From Spisula solida (Eukaryota; Mollusca; Bivalvia; Venerida; Mactridae): a stretch of 64,000 nt of DNA. Positions 22,801 through 33,900 of this stretch are shown one piece after another. Positions within the stretch are counted from its first letter, which is position 1; every line of letters starts with the position of its first letter. The stretch is from the NCBI GenBank assembly GCA_947247005.1, contig OX365953.1, positions 7,383,001 through 7,447,000 on the forward strand, in the 5' to 3' direction. The notes under the pieces are model-generated. The model did no database searches. It worked only from the letters and a program-made list of their open reading frames with translations, and was not told the DNA's origin. Made by a program: the position numbers and the translations under genes.

Positions 22801-25628
22801 CGTGAAAGCTCAGCCATTTCCGTTTTCCTCTGTTAAATATGCCTTAAACCCAAAGTGATCAGAATGATAGAATTCTCTGCCGCATTTGTAGTAGAACTGT
22901 AAATCCATTGTGGTGTTCTTCTTTGCGCACTGCTTAGTTCTGCTTTTCAAAGTCTTGGTTTTGCGCTAAACACATAGGTACATGGTTTCAAAGAGTATAC
23001 CCTCTTAGCTGAGTGTACCCTATATGGAGAGAATGTTGTGCAGCGGCCATGTTTAGCAGCAACGGATATGACATTACGAAAGTGGTACCCAGTTTTTCTA
23101 CAGTTGTCACAGCAAACACGGACACCAGTTCCTGTAACGTCACCTCCGTTGCTGCTAAACATGGCCGCTGCACAACCTTCTCTCTCTCTATATATACACA
23201 TGTATGATAATTTTTCATAAAGTAAAAAATTGTACCTGGTTTCTGAAAAGTTTCGGTACGCGTGTTGTAATATATTTTTTATTTCTATTACATTTTATAC
23301 TTATAAATGTAGCTATACGTTTTATATATTTATTAGATATCGGCATTCTATGAGTACGTTTTTTATTTCATGTCTTTATTAGTTATTCTACATACCCATT
23401 TATACAAAATCAACATAATAGCATCAAATGCATAAAAGGGAAATTGGCTTCTCTTCTCTCATACCCTTGTGGCGAAGGATAACATCAGGAATAAGATGTC
23501 GAGAGTGATTAATAAAAGTTGAAAAAACTTGTTTCAAAATATACCTTAAATAAATCAATTTAGAATAATGTAACATAATTTTTTATACTGCCATGAAGTT
23601 ATAAGATGTAACAATGAAAGTACTTACATCGTGAACATGACGAGTATGATATGTGGTCACGAATAAAGGCGTTTTCATCCTGGGTTTCAATATGTACAAG
23701 ATGGCCTTGGTGTGCTTGACAATAATGCTGGAATTACAAAAGGCCATTTTTAAAAAAAGACAATTTGTATTATCAAATAGAACTAATAAAAACCGAACAT
23801 TTGTAAAATATATTAAAAATCAGACGGAGAAGGCAGCTGCGCTCAACTGAAACAGCCGAACATAGAAAAATAAAAAACAACACAGACTTCAACCACACGG
23901 CACAATGCCAAACACACAACTGAGAAAGAAAATGAACATAACCGCTGAAAGTCCAAGTCCCAGCTGTCAAAAAGCTGAAAGGCCTATAACTGTTTTACTG
24001 TCATATTCAAACATATTATTGCAAGACGCTGATTGGCTAACGCAATGTTTGCTAGAACATGTAGAAGATTACCTTCATCTAGGTTGTCGTCATATCCTCA
24101 TGTGGAGAGTTCATTGAGGACATGGCTTAATTTAGATTAACAACAGATCGCTGACTTAGAATTAGAAGGTCTTACGACATTATCAGACCCGTGCATATTT
24201 GGAATCTGCATCTCGTTTCGCTTCTTATGAGCCTATTTTCATTAAAATCGGATGTGGTCATGTTGACCAAACTGAAGTTTATAAAGCTTGTGTTTCCATA
24301 AGTAAAGGGAGTTTTCAGATAGTTTGTTCTTGTTTTCTCAAAATATTGATTCTGTACTTACGACCTTCTTTTTCAAAGCCAGGATATACTGACTGAAATT
24401 AGCGAACGACTTATTACACAACTCAATTATGAAATGTATACGACCGTACTCGTAATGCGGTACTTGTGTATATAAGCTATATAGACATGCTTCTTACCTC
24501 TGCCTCGAAGAAAGTAAGGTTTTGATGTCCAAATAAATAGCATGATCCATGATACGGAATCCAAAGATCTGGGCAATCGGTAGCACCTGAAACATTGCAC
24601 GTGGCATATAAATATTACGATGTAGCAATCAATCGTTTTGGTTTATATCTTATTAATATGAGCACATGCTCTGCATATAGCGGGGATTTCCCTTGTGGTA
24701 TTTGGATAATCTGGCAGGTAACAAGTGAATGACCCAGCACTTTGTTAACTCCCTGAAAGCATCCTATTGGAGGTTAGAAAAGTCCCTTCGGAACGGGGTT
24801 AATGTGTACCTCTGTAGGTTCAAATACGGGTGGAGGCACTCGTATGCCTGCCATATTTCAGCAGAAAGCTGACAGACAGACTATGCTCGGCATGCTAGGC
24901 TTAATATCATTTATTATGTATTCAGAAAGTTTTTACATGTGTCTGTGAATGGAAACCCTATGTGTGGCATTGACTGTGTTGTCCTTGAATAATATTTCCC
25001 ATGTATATAATACACGATGGAGCATAAATTCGTGTTCAATATCTCATTGAAGAATATTAGAGAATGAGAACTAATGGATATCTAAACACTTCACAGTGTT
25101 CGTACTTGGCAATGCTCTTGTCCTGTTCAGGATAATATGACTGTGTAGTGTCTACATATGCATGATATATACTCACTGTCGGTGAGGGCATTTAATCCAA
25201 AAGTAATTATCAAATCTGCTCCCAACTTCACAGTGTTCGTACTTGGCAATGCTCTTGTCCTGTTCAGGATAATATGACTGTGTAGTGTCTACATATGCAT
25301 GATATATACTCACTGTCGGTGAGGGCATTTAATCCAAAAGTAATTATCAAATCTGCTCCCAACTTCACAGTGTTCGTACTTGGCAATGCTCTTGTCCTGT
25401 TCAGGATAATATGACTGTGTAGAGTCTACATATGCATGATATATACTCACTGTCGGTGAGGGCATTTAATCCAAAAGTAATTATCAAATCTGCTCCCAAT
25501 GACTGCTTGTAATAAAACTTATCTTAACATCATCAGATCAAACTCGCGTATTTTAAATTACAAAAATGTTTACCGGTAGTGGTGATGCAAAGGATCCCTA
25601 ACAAAAACAACCAGAAGAAGCTGTTCAT
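19859..25628 (-). CDS. C-type lectin gene C, complete
   Basis: Complete six-exon CTLD gene: 25574-25628, 24498-24586, 23628-23727, 22528-22614, 20595-20733 and 19859-19895. Summed coding length is 507 nt, giving 168 residues. Exon 1 encodes a classic signal peptide, MNSFFWLFLLGILCITTTG, and ends in phase 1. The CTLD follows: DCPDLWIPYHGSCYLF, FEAEHYCQ, GHLVHIETQDE, YKLWWIGLTDDD, EGTWVW, DWGPNEPNG, ESC, HWNDAPC and MICEKP. The micro-exon is 37 nt here against 31 in A and B, and the tail again ends IVG. The calcium-site residues EPN, E and WND are kept, as are six cysteines. It is expected to be a secreted pattern-recognition lectin. It is the most upstream member of the array and lies head-to-head with CLU. 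Intron 1 holds a 137-bp triplication, intron 3 a hairpin and intron 4 a mariner relic. Confidence 0.9.
20110..20255. repeat. small inverted-repeat unit
   Basis: CTTACGGAAATCT at the left is mirrored by AGATTTCCGTAAG at the right, about 120 bp apart. It is a possible short MITE in lectin C intron 5. Confidence 0.4.
21300..21465 (+). repeat. dispersed lectin-locus repeat
   Basis: Units with TGTGCTCGGTTGGTTAAG and GGGCATTGTGCCTTG, ending near TTTCCTGTCTGACTTATTAT. It is the reverse orientation of the copy at 18020 and lies in lectin C intron 4. Confidence 0.6.
21519..22466. mobile_element. mariner-like relic, 948 bp
   Basis: TIR starts CGAGGGGTGATAAATATATT and, at the other end, CGAGGGGTGATCAATATATT. 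TA lies on both sides (21517-21518, 22467-22468). The ends are typical mariner. No transposase frame was recognised, so it is deleted or nonautonomous. It lies in lectin C intron 4. Confidence 0.75.
23025..23190. repeat. long hairpin with perfect 32-bp arms
   Basis: Positions 23035-23066 and 23145-23176 are exact reverse complements; similarity continues inward and outward with mismatches. ORFs on both strands share the same sequence because of the symmetry. It lies in lectin C intron 3. Confidence 0.85.
23815..23975 (-). repeat. dispersed lectin-locus repeat
   Basis: Begins AAAATCAGACGGAGAAGGCA and contains CAGCCGAACATAGAAAAA and CGGCACAATGCC units. It lies in lectin C intron 2. Confidence 0.55.
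25088..25498. repeat. 137-bp tandem triplication
   Basis: Three copies with starts at 25088, 25225 and 25362 are virtually identical; I saw one difference (GTAGTGTCTACA against GTAGAGTCTACA). Recent origin is implied. It lies in lectin C intron 1. Confidence 0.95.
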
Positions 25629-25689
25629 TTTGACGTCAGCACAACTAAGTTACCAATTCTGTAATTCTTTAAATGTCGATCGACTTGAT

Positions 25690-25725
25690 GAAATAAACGT
25701 TTGAGATAAGGGAGCATGTATATAT
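25690..25725 (-). promoter_or_regulatory. candidate core promoter of lectin C
   Basis: On the minus strand, a TATA-like GATATATACATG lies about 85-95 nt before the lectin C start codon, followed by a GATA-type CTTATCT. The position suits a TATA box with a short 5' UTR. No other evidence for a transcription start is available. Confidence 0.35.
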
Positions 25726-25982
25726 CTATGTAATTCATGTTATCACAAAAAAACGGTATGTAGGTTAAGTTGAGCTTACATTATAGAAATGTACATACGC
25801 TAGTTAGTTTATTTCTTAGTTCGCCAGGACTGCACTTTTGTAAGTTAAGTAGTTTTCTGCGATCAAATAATTTACCGACCAGTATTACCCACTTTATTAC
25901 CGGTTAATTTAACCAAGTCAACTATACTTCAAACCTGTATGTAATAGTCCATGCACAGTGGTACACGGTGTTTAAATGCATT

Positions 25983-26432
25983 GAGTGTTTTCCAATTACC
26001 AACCCGAGTAACCCGACTAAACAATTTGGGCATGCGCAGTCGGATAACTCGGTAGTGATATCAAGAACGTATCGAGTACGTATCGAGTCGAGTTCAAAAT
26101 GGCGACCAAAGGTCTAGCAATTATGATGTTAGAAGAAATGTTTAACAACGACAAGGAGGATGACATTATGACTGAAAACAACTGTATTATAATAAACTGT
26201 CTGATGTGTGCAACGAAACGTAATGTTCCCAAAGTTCATAATTTATGGTTAGAGATTATACGCATGCGCTTCACGCTTTCCGCCATTTTGACTCTAGAAA
26301 CCCGCGTAGGACTGGAGGTTACCTGGGTCGAGTAGGTTAGAGATTATACGCATGCGCACTGCGTTTACCCGACCCGTTCCTTTTACAACTCGTGTTACTC
26401 GTGTAACCCGAGTAAGTAATTGGAAAACGCTC
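25983..26432. mobile_element. 450-bp MITE with ATT target duplication
   Basis: Ends GAGTGTTTTCCAATTAC and, inverted, GAGCGTTTTCCAATTAC. ATT lies on both sides (25980-25982, 26433-26435). It contains repeated GATTATACGCATGCGC motifs and a 78-residue ORF of unknown relation. A 3-bp duplication suggests a Harbinger-type element, which is inference. Confidence 0.65.
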
Positions 26433-27335
26433 ATTATGTTTAAAAGCCTTAAATCCTTATGTCTAAAAAGCCTTGGGTTGAAAAGTACGAATTGGGGTGG
26501 TGTTAGTATCATCTTTTTGCATAGTACTTTCAGTTTTGGATTGAATGAGCTTTTGTTGAATAAGCTGACATTCTTTACAGCATTCCGCGTATCGCTTGTC
26601 ACGCACATTAATAAAATGTATAAGGTACTATATTAATTATAATGAAGCAGACCACACAGTGTGATTCCGAATAAGCGAGACAAGTCTGACATTGAGTCAG
26701 TACCACACTATAATATTAGGTAACAGTCCAAGCAGACGATTGCACCGTTCATTCACAAAAGGCAAATTGATCACGTGACTATGTGCAACATGGTCTGGGT
26801 GAAAGTTAAAAACGTCTGGTTTACGAAATTCTTACAAAATGTTTCCTTTAATTTGAATTCTTATGCCAGACTGACACATTAGCCAATCAGGCATTGATAC
26901 GTGGTCACGTGCTTCTCCATAGCCAAATCGCTTCATGCTTTTCATAATACCCGCGGTCTCTGTACAGCAGGTACTGCAAATTTTTTATGGTGTAAATAGT
27001 GCATATTTACCTCTCCAAAATGAACATTATTCATGGGTACTGCATCGGTCTTATAATATAAACGACCCAGTTCGGTTGCAGCACATTATAGATCGGTAAC
27101 CAACACCTTTCTGGAGTTGGCTTTGTATAGAGTTCATAGAATACTCCATATATGTAAATAGGGTCGAAAAAGAGTAACTAGCAAACATGGATAGTTTTTT
27201 TCATATAAAATGGACTTGTTGTATTGGTAAATTAGAGTAACTAAAGAAAAAAGGATATAAGTAACCAAAGTCATGTATATGTTACTTACAATGTGGTCAA
27301 ACGTTGGCCATTAATGCCACTGAGTTAAAAAAATA

Positions 27336-27420
27336 ATATTAAGTCGGACAGAGAAGGCCACACTCAACACAACCAGCCAAACACAGAAACTTAAAAACAT
27401 ACAAGGTATGTAATACCGAG
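27336..27420 (-). repeat. dispersed lectin-locus repeat, short copy
   Basis: AATATTAAGTCGGACAGAGA followed by AACCAGCCAAACACAG. It is the last copy seen; none was noticed within CLU. Confidence 0.55.
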
Positions 27421-27863
27421 CGAGAAATTAAATGATCCGACCAACAAATTCATGTTATAATGTTTGTTTTACAGAATAGAAAAATGTATATTTAGCTTAG
27501 TGGTTTAAGTTCCTTTTAATATATTATAATTTAGTTTATTAAACGCGTTGAGTCAGTGAGTTTAGATAGAACAGGTCCTGGTTGAGTGAAATAATAAAAT
27601 GCAAGATTCTGTCAAATTAAAAAAATGAATGTGGAATGAAGTAAATATTATCAAAGATCTGTATTTTTAGATTTTTGATATGATTTGAGTGAAAGTTCTG
27701 ATAAAAATTTTACATCATTGACATTTTGTGTCAAAGTCAAAATTTGACTTTCAATGTTGCATCATGCATCAAATGTAGCCTGAAAAGGGAAGTAACTGTT
27801 GCGAAGATTATTCCGCTGAACGTGACTTTACGGGGTTTTAAACAGGAGCATTCCGTCTCCGTA

Positions 27864-27872
27864 TCACGTGAC
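27864..27872 (+). promoter_or_regulatory. CACGTG E-box upstream of CLU
   Basis: TCACGTGAC is a perfect palindromic core, 76 nt before the CLU start codon. The motif class is bound by USF and MITF/TFE factors. A second CACGTG (GGTCACGTGC) and CCAAT-like motifs lie near 26880-26930. The role is inferred from motif and position only. Confidence 0.35.
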
Positions 27873-27947
27873 CATGAAAAATATTGTATCTAAAAATAGA
27901 ACTCGGGAATCGCAACAACGTACACACGTGTTCTGAAATTCTCAGTG

Positions 27948-30900
27948 ATGGCTGGCATTCCTGGGAGCGATTCTGATGAAAATAATCATCAACAAGTTGA
28001 TAAACCGATTGAAAAAGTACCGGATGATGCTTCTTCAACTGCAGCAACCAGAAATGGTGACGGTGAGTGAATGAATTCTCCGTATTTTCGATATTTTTAC
28101 CGAAGGTCAAACTGGGTTCATTATTTCGATCAGCTGTCTAAATTTTGCACATGTCATTTATAGTTTCTTTCGCTGACAGCTCTCGTTTTCAACAGGAATC
28201 AATGTGCGTATTATTAATTTTTTTTGAGGTATTTTGTTTTATGCCTGTTTATTGTCAAATACTTTGCAAACTAGCGATTTTTATGAGGAAATACGTCTGT
28301 GTTTTGACAAGGTCATTTTCAATATGGATGTCTAGGCTTTGACTAGTTATGAAACAGTCGGCTTATGCAATATACTGTGTGTAGTTTAGCGTTGTTTCAT
28401 AAGTTTGGCATAACATATTCGTCTTTGCAAGGGTGAGGATACTCATTTGTTATTGTTTTATGGACTTGAAAGTTTTCTTATGTTCAAAACATAGCCAAGG
28501 TCATCAAGGTCAAGATTTAGATTGTTTGTTTGATTTTGTGAAGTTGCTTTTCAGGTTTTAATGATGAAAAATTGTGTATTCTGATTCTTTGCTTGTGTTA
28601 AAGCAGTTTTTATTCAAGATGTGCATAAATTATCACACTGTATTGCTTTTATTTTGTTGTTTACATTGTGTCTGCATGTACATGATTGTACAGTATGATG
28701 TAACATACTTGTTACATAGTTCTGGATACCATAACTAAATGGTCTTTTATTTACACTAATGTGTCCGCCTTTTAGTTGTGGAATTGTCCTCTTCAATAAT
28801 CAACTGTTTAAGCTTAACGCCTAGAATGCAAGTTAATTGTTCAAAATTCGACCAAAAACTAACATTTACATAATATTATATGCTGCTGTCTCGTATATCC
28901 GTGCCTCTTAACAGTTTCATTGGCGCTCGCGCATATAAGTTCAAAAATTATCTTCACCAATCTTGGAAGAAAATTTTTTAACTTAACAAATGAAAACAAT
29001 AACAATGACAAAATGATTATGAAAATACATAAAATTATTGCTTTTGTATGTCTAGGTCGATACTCTGAATCCTGTTGACTGGTAACCATGAAATCCATGC
29101 CTCCTTAAAAACTTGTCTGTATTGGGGCCACATGGAGTAAATTTTTGTATTTGTGTTAAATTAAATAAATTTTGGGTAGTACTCGTCATAATCTGTTTTC
29201 ATTTTGAGTGTAATAAAATTAAACTGTGGCGCTAAATAAAATGCGTAATAAAAATGGAATGCAAAACAATTAACACCAGTTGAAGAATCCCAATTTGAAT
29301 AAGCAATACCCGTATTGTTCCTCGTCGTCAAGGTCGTCGTCAAGGTGACAACAATGACGAGTCGTCCAAAATGACTGCCCCAATTGATACAGGCCATTTG
29401 TGTGAATATTATTTGGGGTTATTTTAGTACAATCGACGGAATTGATGGTATTTCTTGCGAAACACTTTATTTTTTGGGGTACATTGATAGAATATGGTCC
29501 AATTGATAGGGTGTCAATGATTATTTTGTTGAAAGCGTGCGTTTTGTCATAAAACGAACGTGACTCAAACTGTGCCGTTCAGCTGTTGGGTTTCAAAGAA
29601 CAAACGGCTTTGACGATGAAATGGAATGATCATCGTCAAAGACCTTGGACTAGATGTAACAGGGATGTGATGCTATTTTAATGAGTAGTACTGTACCATG
29701 CATGTAATAGTTTGTATCAATTAACTTTTACTCATGATTCATCCATTCTGTTTTCCTTTAATTGGTACTTATTGATCTTGGCCCTAAGATCTACCTAAAT
29801 GATTGCAAACGGTTCAAATAGCAGTTCGTCTGCAAATTAACTTAATTTCTGCATAATTATATTTGTGTTTTATTCAAATATTTGTGTTTTACGCTTGGAT
29901 GCACGAGATTCGACACCTGGTTAGTGCAGCACTGCTTTAGTACCCACCCATTGTCTGGACATATCATGGTGGGATTGGGAATCAGTGATTTTTTTTGTCT
30001 ATTTTTGGGGCCGAATACAGGCACCTTCCCCTAGCAAAATAACCTCCATTTTTCCCAAAAAGCAACTATAGGTATGGCCGTTTTAAAGTCAAAACAATAG
30101 ATTGTCAAACTTGCGAAAGTCGTTGTTACATATGATTTGAGTATTATCAGTAGAAAATAGCAAAATGTGAACAATTTTAACCAAACAAATCTCTTTTAAT
30201 AATTCCAATTTCGTGAATTGTCGCGCTAAAATTTCCCAATTTTATGGACACAGGCTGTTCCATTTTGTTCAAGAAAAATCACTGGGAATATTTCAAAGGA
30301 TTCACAAGTCACGGTCCTCTCTCAACATGCACTTCCTGATGTAAACAGCACATTAGTGTACAAGTCACTGACAGGTTGTTGAAATCAGGGCACTGACCTT
30401 CAAATAACGTAAATTTTTGTTTAGAGAAGTCATACTAAACAGTTGAAACTGCTTTGTCTCAAAACTGTGGGTTAGTGTAGCAGCAGCAATAGTTGCACTC
30501 TTGTCAGGTCAGAAATTGGATCATTATAATGCAGTCAAAGTATTTAGCATTAAATTTAAAGCCCGAAGGCCAAGGCAAGTAATGTTTTGCTGATTTTCTG
30601 TTAGGGCGAGTAGCTTTTTCCATAGAACCAGTTACTTCATGAAGGTAACCACCCTGAATATCAGGTAATATTCAAAAGCTAATTTTGATGACTGATAATT
30701 AATGATTCTTAGGTTCTAGGGGATTGGTCTTTTCTCGTAGGACAGTTCTGTGCACTATTAGTGCCCCTCACTGTGATTTTGCTTGGCATCTTATGTGGGA
30801 ATTAATCAAAATGATAGCAAATCCTTTTGGTTCTACCCCACCCGCACCCTCTAGTCTAAATGATTTCATGTACAAGTTTTCTTATTGACAAGATTGAATT

Positions 30901-33900
30901 AAGAAATGGGTTTTCAGATTGGATGTTATTTGTTGCAATAAAAGTTTGTGGGCTCTGACACTGACTATATAGGGCATTGTTGCAAATATTTATTAGGAAT
31001 TCAATATAATTCAGTTAGGTTTGATAATCAGCCAAATCCCCTCAGACCTTTCTGGATGATGGCCCTTAATTTACTGAACCTTCATTCTGACATTTACCAA
31101 AACTTGTAAATATTTAAAAAAAAATTGTAAGTGAGGCTCTCTAGTTTTATTATATACTGGAAATTCTTTTCTTTGTTCCGTGTTTCAAACTTTACTGTCA
31201 GGTGTACTGGCTTCTACTCGATCTGTGCATACATGCATATTCAGTGCCATTAATAAGTGTTACTTAGTTTCATATAAGACCTAAAACGTTTGTTTCTGAT
31301 GTCCCCAAGAAAATTGGCTCCTAGATTACTTTTTCAGTAACTTATGTTCCAATTTTGGTACTTTCCAAGGGAAATTGGTATTTTCTTTTCATTGTAAAAT
31401 AAATCAAGTATGATAATAATTTTTTAACTACCCTTCATTTTTGGGGCACATTACCAGGGAAAAAATCCTGACTTTTATATAATTAAATGCCTTAATCAGG
31501 GGTTCTACTATTCCAGATTAACCCGAAATTCCGGATTTGCTGCATTAGAAAGAATTATCTTTTCTGCACAAAATAAAATGTTATTTGATGAAAAAATTCA
31601 AAGAATTGACAAAGTTATGGTCATTTGAAGTTTCATCGTCTGAATTTTAACAATAAAACAATGTTCGCAACCTAGTTAAGTTGTAGGGATGTGGGCTAAT
31701 AGCACCCGAAACATACTTGCGACTCGTTTTTCAGGATTGGGTATTATGCCTCAGTAGGACCCCTGCTTAATGTCTCAGTCTACAATCTGCAAGCATGGAT
31801 GTTATCTTCTACAGTTTTACATCCTTTGTCTGACTTTCTCTAATGGTGTAGAATTTATCACTTATTTATTGGGGTCAGTTAGCTGCTTGTTAAAATAACA
31901 TTCCAGGGACTTCCCAGAGTATTTATGCTTGTGTCTCGCAATGCTATCAACATAACTGGCCAAGTTGCAACTTGATATGTCTGATATGTTTGATATGACA
32001 ACCGAGCAGACATGCTGATAAGCTGTGTATTGTGTATAGTGCATTAACAACCCAATTAATAATATTATTTAAAACTCAATTGATTTTGAGATAATGGAGG
32101 TCACTGTGATTTTGTAATGAGGAAGTAGTTAAAAGACAAGAAAATCTCAAATACTTACAATGAACATGATTTGCATTATAAATAAATATTTTGTTTAAAA
32201 TTGTGTCCACACTAGTTTATATGACTGTACATTTGTAAATACTCAATCTGATATTATTTGCATTCTGTGTTGTGTCAAAATATGTCCCTATCATATGTAA
32301 ATGGTGCATTTAGGTAGGCTAGCAGTTACTTGCCAGGGCTCTCATTTGACCGTTTCTTGTGCAGAATATCGGCCCCATTCCCCCCCCCCCCCCTAAGTGA
32401 ATATACATTTTCCCCTATTTTCTGATAAAAATTCCCTCCAAAATCAATGAAGAGTCTTTGTAAATGCTGTTCAGCCATTGCTATATCTGTTGTTATAGCT
32501 TGAAATTGGCTTTTTATTCATTTAATATGTATTACATTTATGATAGTATTGATATAAATTAATAAAAGACAAAATTCCCCTTTTTCTTCAAAACAACGCG
32601 AAATTCCCCTACCTGAGGGCCCCTGGCCCCAGTCCAAAAAGTGTAGCAAGAGCCCTGCTTGCGCAAGCATTGGTCAAGTACTTTTGTTGTTAGCTGATAT
32701 TATATATAACTTATTAAATTAATAATCATCTATAATGTTAAACTTAGCATGTTGCATGAATATATAAGGTGTCTGTACTTTCTTTTGTCTGGTTTTACAC
32801 GGTAGCTTATTTTGCTACGCATATTCGTTATGTACATGTTTAAAGTATGTTCGCCTTGTGAAGTACTGTACATGTATATCGGTTTCATTTGATGAGTTAA
32901 CCATATGGTCATGTTCATATATCAGAAGTTAGGGGTCTTTTAGGTCCTAGCTGAAATGTTTCATTTTCTTTTCATTTTGAAAAGTTTCAAAACTGTCAGT
33001 CCAGTCCCACTTAGTATATGAAAATAAAATATTTCCCAAGCAAATTTAATAAGTCAGGGACTCGCACTGAAACGAAACACTGCTACTTGAACATTTAAAA
33101 ATTAATTTATAAATGTGCGTCATGTCTATTTGTATCACTCAGGCCAAAAAAAAAAAATTGTGTGTTTCGGGTAACCCGACCCTACCTAGCCGAAAGGCGC
33201 CGACCCTAACGATTTTTTAACGTTCCCACAACGATAATTTTATGCTTTGGTCCGGCAAAATTTGACTGAATGTCGGACGGTTGGTCCGACGGAGATTTTA
33301 AGTCTGGACGACGATATTCCCACATCGTAGTTGAAGATTATTGTAAAGAATGTAACACGAATGTATTTTCGTAAATCCTCGTCGAGATTCAATAAGATAT
33401 CCCTCCGAAATCGTCAAAAATGTAAAATAATTCAGCGAAATGAAGGTCGCGAAAACTGATTATTATTTGGATGCGGATAAAACCCGTAGTACACGGTACG
33501 GATTCCGGAATGTTCGCGATTTTTTTTCTGAATATATTTTTATTTTGACGATTTCCGAGGGGGCTTTTTAACACGAAAAAACGTGATTTAGTTTAAAGAT
33601 GTTTGATATTAAATGGTAAAATGAAAATAAAATTTCTCTTGACAGAAAGTCCTGTCTGATATATGCTCATTGCATGGGCTGAATGAGCCCATTGTGAAAA
33701 GGCAAACTATATAATTAGGCCTATTTGAAAACACTTGTTAAATGTGTGTTAAAGCTAACAATGCATTTCTAAATAATTTACCACTGAATAATTTAAGAAG
33801 AACATGCATTATCTATACATCTCTCTTCATTTTTTCGGACTGACAAATGTTCGTTCGGACTGACAATTTTTTTGTTTCTGTCAGTCTGAATGACTGACAG

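Larger units (their letters stand above)
26433..27947. other. intergenic 5' flank of CLU
   Basis: No exon was recognised. Two CACGTG motifs (about 26908 and 27866), AGCCAATC-like CCAAT motifs and one dispersed repeat copy (27336-27420) lie here. Confidence 0.4.

Noticed and set aside
22947..23220. Overlapping Cys-rich ORFs on both strands
   Set aside because: Both come from the symmetric hairpin sequence; neither has splice or family support.
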